Positions 7,935-11,405 of a DNA stretch of 11,405 bases are shown in pieces. The translations under genes were made by a program, and so were the position numbers. The DNA lies in NCBI GenBank assembly GCA_039026555.1, contig JBCCMB010000091.1, forward strand, positions 1 to 11,405, in the 5' to 3' direction. The number at the start of each line of letters is the position of its first letter. Positions within the stretch are counted from its first letter, which is position 1. The notes under the pieces are model-generated. The model did no database searches. It was not told the origin of the DNA and worked only from the letters and a program-made list of their open reading frames with translations. This DNA is from JBCCMB01 sp039026555 (GTDB lineage Bacteria; Pseudomonadota; Alphaproteobacteria; Caulobacterales; Hyphomonadaceae).

Positions 7935-7976
7935 AGTCGCTCGCGGTCCGACAATGTCGCTTTATTGGACCGACTC
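7934..7976. repeat. Compound inverted repeat between RND pump and M13 peptidase genes
   Basis: CGGTCC (7944-7949) pairs with GGACCG (7967-7972), enclosing a smaller GAC-AAT-GTC hairpin (7950-7958). The outer GAGTCG (7934-7939) also has a complementary CGACTC (7971-7976). There is no T-tract, so a terminator is unlikely and read-through into the peptidase gene is expected. GAGTC and GACTC both fit GANTC, the CcrM methylation site of alphaproteobacteria. Confidence 0.4.
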
Positions 7977-7996
7977 ACCGAATTGAGAGGACTTCA

Positions 7997-10051
7997 ATGT
8001 ATAAAACGCTGATCGCGTCAGCATCTTTCGGAGCGCTTGCGGCGTGCGCGCCGGCGACGACGCCTGACGAGACCGCCATCGAACAAACGGCGCCTGCCGC
8101 GAAAGCCGCCTTTGGCGAGTTCGGCCTGGATTTGGAAACGGTCGCGCAAGATACAGCGCCCGGCGATGATTTCTTCCGCCACGTTAACGGCGCATGGCTC
8201 GATACGTTTGAAATCCCGGCCGACAAATCGCGCTATGGCGTCTTCACGCTGTTGTCGGATCGATCCGAAGCGCAAGTACGTGCGATTATCGAAGACACGG
8301 CCGCCGCCGCGCCCGATCCCGGCTCGTTGGAAGGCATGATCGCTAACTATTATAACGCGTTCATGGCAGAGTCCGTCATCGAAGACAAAGGCCTCGCCCC
8401 CCTCGCCCCCTACCTTGAACGGATTGAAAACGCGAACACGCGTGAGGACCTCGCCGCTTTGTTTGCTGCGAACGGATACATCGCGCCTTTTGGCGGTTGG
8501 GTGGATATCGATAGCAAACAGACCGATCGGTACATTTTTTACGTAACGCAAGCCGGCTTGGGCCTACCGGATCGGTCCTACTATCTCGACGACAATGACC
8601 GCTTCGCCGAGATCCGCGGCCAGTACGTCGATTTTCTTGAAACCATGTTGGGTTTCGCCGGATATGAAGATCCGCGGGTCGCGGCAGAACGGGTCATGGC
8701 CTTAGAAACCCAGATGGCGGAAATCCACTGGGATCGCGCCAAGCGCCGTGACCGCGACCTCACCTACAATCTTACATCGCGCGAGGACTTCGCCGCGCTC
8801 GCGACGGATTTTCCAATCGAGACGATGCTCGTCGAGCTGGGTTTGGGCGACCAAAGCGAGTTTGTTCTGCGTGAGAAGGACGCAATCGCCGGATTGCTGA
8901 ATCTCGCAAACACGGCAGATCTGGATGATTGGAAAGCCTATCTCGCCGCGCATTTCGTTTCCAACCGCGCCGCCACGCTGCCGAAAGCCGTCGATGACGC
9001 CGTGTTCGACTTTTTCGGCCGGACGCTGCGGGGGCAACCGGAACAGCGCGAGCGGTGGAAACGCGGCGTCTCCGCGGTGGAAGGCGCGCTCGGCGAGGCG
9101 GTCGGCAAAGTCTATGTCGAACGCCATTTCCCTCCGGCGGCCAAAACCGCCATGGATGATCTGGTTGAGAATCTCAGAACCGCCTATGGCCAGCGCATTG
9201 ATGGGCTGGAGTGGATGGGTGACGAAACCAAAGCGCAAGCCAGGGACAAGCTGGCGAAATTCGTCGCCAAAATCGGCTATCCTGAAAATTTTGAAGCCTA
9301 TGACGGGCTTCAAGTCGGGGACGATGCGTTCGAAAACGCATTGGCGTCCGCCGACTGGTCATGGAAGGACCAATTGTCGGATCTTGGCGGGCCGATCGAC
9401 CGCACCGAGTGGTTCATGACGCCGCAAACGGTGAACGCCTATTACGCGCCCAACCGCAATGAAATCGTCTTCCCGGCCGCTATTTTGCAGCCGCCCTTTT
9501 TCGATTTGGCGGCGGATCCGGCCATCAATTACGGCGCGATCGGCGGCGTGATCGGCCATGAAATGGGCCATGGATTTGACGATCAGGGCTCCAAATCCGA
9601 CGGCGACGGCGTGCTGCGCAATTGGTGGACAGACGAAGACAAAGCGGCTTTCGAGGCGCGTACGCAGGCTTTGGTCGACCAATATGCGGAATTCTCGCCG
9701 GTCCAGGATTTGTTCGTCAACGGCCGCCAAACCTTAGGCGAGAACATTGGCGATTTAGGCGGGTTGAGCGTCGCCTACCACGCGTATCAATTGTCGCTGA
9801 ACGGCGAAGAAGCGCCGATACTAGGCGGCCTCACCGGCGACCAACGCTTCTTTATGTCATGGGCGCAAGTATGGCGTGCGCTTTACCGAGAAGAAGCAAC
9901 CGTCCAACAACTAAAATCCGGCGTTCATTCGCCGCCGAAATACCGCGTCAACGGCGTCGTTCGGAATATGGATGAATGGTATGAGGCGTTTGGGATCGAA
10001 GAAGGCCACGCGCTCTACATTCCGCCAGAAGATCGCGTATCGATCTGGTAG
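7997..10051 (+). CDS. M13 (neprilysin/PepO-like) zinc endopeptidase lipoprotein
   Basis: Zinc metallopeptidase expected to cut short peptides in the envelope. The 684-residue precursor has a short signal peptide ending LAAC, so Cys17 is the likely lipidated residue. An M13 N-terminal domain follows (about 45-425, opening with PGDDFFRHVNGAWL). The catalytic C-terminal domain (about 470-684) carries substrate-binding NAYYAPNRNEIVFPA from Asn480, the zinc motif HEMGH (His521, Glu522, His525), third ligand Glu582 and Asp586 in ENIGDLGG, and Arg650 in KYRVNG. All residues known to matter in neprilysin are present, so it should be active. It ends in a Trp as the family does, but without the Cys of eukaryotic homologues. 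GAGAGGA sits 5 bases before the ATG. It lies 62 bp after the pump gene with no terminator between and may be cotranscribed; its link to efflux is not established. Confidence 0.94.
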   Translation: MYKTLIASASFGALAACAPATTPDETAIEQTAPAAKAAFGEFGLDLETVAQDTAPGDDFFRHVNGAWLDTFEIPADKSRYGVFTLLSDRSEAQVRAIIEDTAAAAPDPGSLEGMIANYYNAFMAESVIEDKGLAPLAPYLERIENANTREDLAALFAANGYIAPFGGWVDIDSKQTDRYIFYVTQAGLGLPDRSYYLDDNDRFAEIRGQYVDFLETMLGFAGYEDPRVAAERVMALETQMAEIHWDRAKRRDRDLTYNLTSREDFAALATDFPIETMLVELGLGDQSEFVLREKDAIAGLLNLANTADLDDWKAYLAAHFVSNRAATLPKAVDDAVFDFFGRTLRGQPEQRERWKRGVSAVEGALGEAVGKVYVERHFPPAAKTAMDDLVENLRTAYGQRIDGLEWMGDETKAQARDKLAKFVAKIGYPENFEAYDGLQVGDDAFENALASADWSWKDQLSDLGGPIDRTEWFMTPQTVNAYYAPNRNEIVFPAAILQPPFFDLAADPAINYGAIGGVIGHEMGHGFDDQGSKSDGDGVLRNWWTDEDKAAFEARTQALVDQYAEFSPVQDLFVNGRQTLGENIGDLGGLSVAYHAYQLSLNGEEAPILGGLTGDQRFFMSWAQVWRALYREEATVQQLKSGVHSPPKYRVNGVVRNMDEWYEAFGIEEGHALYIPPEDRVSIW

Positions 10052-10089
10052 CGCCAGACTGCCAAAAATCTTGACGAAAACACTAGAGA

Positions 10090-10120
10090 CCGGCCGTTGT
10101 CATAACGGCCGGCTTTTTTT
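10090..10120 (+). terminator. Intrinsic terminator after the M13 peptidase gene
   Basis: A perfect 9-bp stem, CCGGCCGTT (10090-10098) with AACGGCCGG (10104-10112), has a GTCAT loop and is followed by C and then seven Ts (10114-10120). It lies 38 bases past the peptidase stop and is the only strong terminator seen after the efflux operon, so it probably closes the whole rightward unit. On the minus strand the stem lacks a T-tract, so it would serve the converging lipoprotein gene poorly. Confidence 0.93.
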
Positions 10121-10144
10121 GTTCCGCTAGCGCTCAAACGCGGC

Positions 10145-10285
10145 TTAATCCGAAATGTCTTCTTTAACGTCGCTCGCCGTATCAGCGATGACGTCGCCGC
10201 CTTTCGAAATGTCTTTCCCAACGCCCTCAATCGTATTGCAGGCCGCCAACAAACTAATCAGCAACGTCCCGATCGCGACACGCAT
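10145..10285 (-). CDS. Entericidin-like small lipoprotein (46 aa)
   Basis: A 46-residue lipoprotein of the entericidin EcnA/EcnB type. Residues 2-15 form a hydrophobic signal (RVAIGTLLISLLAA) and Cys16 is the lipidated residue. After it comes the family pattern CNTIEGVGKDISKGGD, and the protein ends Asp/Glu-rich. The ATG at 10285 is chosen over longer in-frame starts because GAGGGAG lies 6 bases upstream and the signal peptide begins there. In E. coli entericidin B is a stationary-phase envelope lipoprotein and A its antidote; in alphaproteobacteria such proteins are common and their role is unclear, so I assign no toxin or antitoxin role. A longer paralogue lies 135 bp upstream on the same strand, sharing GVGKDIS. 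Confidence 0.85.
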   Translation of the reverse strand: MRVAIGTLLISLLAACNTIEGVGKDISKGGDVIADTASDVKEDISD

Positions 10286-10307
10286 AGCAAACTCCCTCGC
10301 CATATCA

Positions 10308-10331
10308 GACGACTCTATCTGACGGCGTTCC
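10308..10331 (-). promoter_or_regulatory. Possible ECF-sigma-like promoter of the short lipoprotein gene
   Basis: On the minus strand GGAAC (10331-10327) is followed after 15 bases by CGTC (10311-10308), about 22 bases before the start codon. The general-stress sigma factor EcfG of alphaproteobacteria uses GGAAC-N16/17-CGTT, so this is one base short in spacing and one mismatch off. A TCAGA/TCTGA inverted repeat (10305-10309 and 10318-10322) and a GACTC (GANTC) site overlap it. Suggestive only. Confidence 0.22.
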
Positions 10332-10420
10332 AAGCTAAGCTCAAGCGCAAATCAAGCAAGTCCAACCAAATTGTAATCTTAGACCCGCCTACGCGGCCGG
10401 TGTGGCCGTTAGCGGGGCGG

Positions 10421-10678
10421 TTATTTGCAAGGCGGCAAACCACGATAGAGATCGTTTTCCGGGCCGCCGAACAGATCCGAATAAGGATTGCAGCCCGGCC
10501 CCTGTCCGCCAAAATCCTCGCGAGGGCTTTCGCCGGTTTCCGATGGCTCCACTACGGTTGGACCGAACAAGGCGTTCTCCAGGCCGGTCGCGGCCGCTGA
10601 GATATCTTTGCCGACGCCGTCCACTGTGCTGCATCCCGCCAAGGCCGCCGCCGCCAACACCGTTGCCAAACCACGCAT
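10421..10678 (-). CDS. Entericidin-like lipoprotein with C-terminal extension (85 aa)
   Basis: An 85-residue lipoprotein whose first half matches the short downstream neighbour. It has the hydrophobic signal RGLATVLAAAALAG (2-15), lipidated Cys16, then CSTVDGVGKDISAAATG. Beyond residue 38 it adds a tail absent from typical entericidins, rich in Gly, Pro, Asp and Glu, with two cysteines (Cys63 and Cys84) that could form a disulphide in the periplasm. I do not recognise a domain in the tail. The start at 10678 is supported by CGGAG 7 bases upstream; a longer frame to 10723 would put 15 charged residues before the signal peptide. It probably arose by duplication of its neighbour, or the neighbour from it. 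Cotranscription is possible across the 135-bp gap but not shown. Confidence 0.8.
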   Translation of the reverse strand: MRGLATVLAAAALAGCSTVDGVGKDISAAATGLENALFGPTVVEPSETGESPREDFGGQGPGCNPYSDLFGGPENDLYRGLPPCK

Positions 10679-10695
10679 CGCTCTACTCCGTTTAA

Positions 10696-10711
10696 CAGCG
10701 TAGGAACGCTG
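10696..10711. repeat. Perfect inverted repeat CAGCGT-N4-ACGCTG
   Basis: Six-base arms (10696-10701 and 10706-10711) lie 18 bases upstream of the 85-residue lipoprotein start codon. The position fits an operator or a 5'-leader hairpin. It overlaps a weak GGAAG-N16-CGCT pair on the minus strand (10721-10697) that resembles the box before the sister gene. Confidence 0.35.
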
Positions 10712-10816
10712 CAAATCTTCCATGTTTTTAGGCGGAAATCCCTTAACGGTCTACGAGCTGAGCCCGCACATTCGCAGGGTTTGCATTAAGCCTTGTTAAG
10801 GGCTCGCCTGGCGCTG

Positions 10817-10837
10817 CGAAGCTTGCTAGAGGCTTCG
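10817..10837 (+). promoter_or_regulatory. purQ leader hairpin carrying the ribosome binding site
   Basis: CGAAGC (10817-10822) and GCTTCG (10832-10837) form a perfect 6-bp stem around a 9-base loop. The AGAGG ribosome binding site (10828-10832) lies almost wholly in the loop, 8 bases before the purQ ATG. Such a structure could modulate translation initiation. No purine riboswitch or other known riboswitch core is visible. Confidence 0.4.
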
Positions 10838-10840
10838 TCT

Positions 10841-11405
10841 ATGAAATCCGCCGTTATCGTATTCCCCGGGTCCAATTGCGACCGCGACGCCCAGACTGCG
10901 CTCGAGCAGGTCACCGGCCAAGCGCCGGCCATGGTCTGGCACAAGGACGCCGATCTGCCGCAAGGCCTGGATTTGGTCATGGTGCCGGGCGGGTTTTCCT
11001 ATGGCGATTATCTGCGGGCCGGCGCGATGGCGGGAAATTCGCCCATTATCGGCGCGCTGAAAGCGCACGCCAATCGCGGCGGCTATATTCTGGGGGTCTG
11101 CAACGGCTTCCAGATTTTGACCGAGACCGGCTTGCTGCCTGGCGCGTTGATGCGCAACGCGTCGTTGAATTTTGTCTGCAAGCCGCAAGAATTGGTCATT
11201 TCCGCCAGCACTAACTTCACCGCCGCTTATGGCGAAACCGGCGCGGTCACCATCCCAATCGCCCATCATGACGGCGATTATTTCGCCGATGAGGCGAGTT
11301 TAGATCGCCTAGAAGGGGAAAATCGCATCGCCTTCCGCTATGCCGGCGACAATCCTAACGGTTCGGCGCGCGATATCGCCGGCGTGTTAAGCGACAACGG
11401 CCGCG
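10841..11405 (+). CDS. purQ: Phosphoribosylformylglycinamidine synthase subunit PurQ (3' truncated by window)
   Basis: Glutaminase subunit of the three-part PurL-PurQ-PurS enzyme, which converts FGAR to FGAM in the fourth step of purine synthesis. PurQ is a class I glutamine amidotransferase that releases ammonia for PurL in the cytoplasm. 188 codons are visible; the family is usually about 220-235 residues, so the end lies outside. Signatures are MKSAVIVFPGSNCDRDAQTA at the start, PGGFSYGDYLRAGAMA (49-64), the nucleophile Cys87 in GVCNGFQILTETGLLPGAL, and PIAHHDGDYF (139-148). The His-x-Glu of the catalytic triad should lie just past the edge. The ATG has AGAGG 8 bases upstream. PurS often precedes purQ, but here the upstream neighbour is a divergent lipoprotein gene, so purQ must have its own promoter in the 162-bp gap, where I see no clear -35/-10 pair. 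Confidence 0.93.
   Translation, partial: MKSAVIVFPGSNCDRDAQTALEQVTGQAPAMVWHKDADLPQGLDLVMVPGGFSYGDYLRAGAMAGNSPIIGALKAHANRGGYILGVCNGFQILTETGLLPGALMRNASLNFVCKPQELVISASTNFTAAYGETGAVTIPIAHHDGDYFADEASLDRLEGENRIAFRYAGDNPNGSARDIAGVLSDNGR

Noticed and set aside
7934..7976. Terminator after the RND pump gene
   Set aside because: The stem is not followed by a T-tract and the pairing is interrupted.
10145..10333. Longer 62-residue start for the short lipoprotein
   Set aside because: It would put 16 mostly polar residues before the signal peptide, and the strong GAGGGAG site belongs to the ATG at 10285.
10786..10799. TTAA-N6-TTAA resembling a CtrA site upstream of purQ
   Set aside because: The CtrA consensus spacing is 7 bases, not 6, and TTAA pairs occur easily in this AT-richer gap.
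10826..11269. 147-codon leftward frame over purQ
   Set aside because: It is antisense to the clearly recognisable PurQ and has no domain of its own.

Overview
The window looks like ordinary chromosome of a GC-rich alphaproteobacterium, probably Caulobacterales/Hyphomonadaceae/Parvularculaceae-like. This rests on a PhoR of the alphaproteobacterial type, small entericidin-like lipoproteins, an M13 metallopeptidase lipoprotein and a PurQ. The taxonomic call is an inference; no rRNA or other marker is present. Codon use and composition look uniform, with no sign of a mobile element, prophage, CRISPR array or tRNA.

Layout from left to right: (1) the first 14 codons of an unidentified leftward gene at the left edge (1-44), then a 149-bp gap holding a small perfect inverted repeat. 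(2) A leftward phosphate-regulon-type sensor histidine kinase, phoR (about 194-1702). (3) A divergent AT-richer control region (about 1703-1993) with a degenerate Pho-box-like promoter facing phoR and a TTGACA promoter overlapped by an 11-bp palindrome facing right. (4) A rightward tripartite efflux operon: a NodT/OprM-type outer-membrane lipoprotein (1994-3457), a HlyD/AcrA-type adaptor (3454-4743) and a 1064-residue RND pump (4740-7934). The three are joined by two ATGA stop/start overlaps. (5) 62 bp downstream, an M13 (neprilysin-like) zinc endopeptidase lipoprotein (7997-10051), closed by a strong intrinsic terminator at 10090-10120. (6) Two leftward tandem paralogous entericidin-like lipoproteins of 46 and 85 residues (10145-10285 and 10421-10678). 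(7) A divergent rightward purQ (10841 to the window edge), truncated by the window.

Functionally, genes 1994-7934 should build one envelope-spanning export machine. The M13 lipoprotein may share its transcript, because no terminator is visible between them. PhoR would belong to phosphate sensing, and the left-edge gene may be part of the same pst/pho cluster. The entericidin-like pair has good ribosome binding sites and degenerate GGAA...CG boxes upstream, consistent with stress-type regulation but unproven.

I found no convincing undescribed system. The points most worth a second look are the tandem entericidin paralogues, one with a cysteine-containing tail absent from the other, the palindrome over the efflux promoter, and the purQ leader hairpin that holds the ribosome binding site in its loop.
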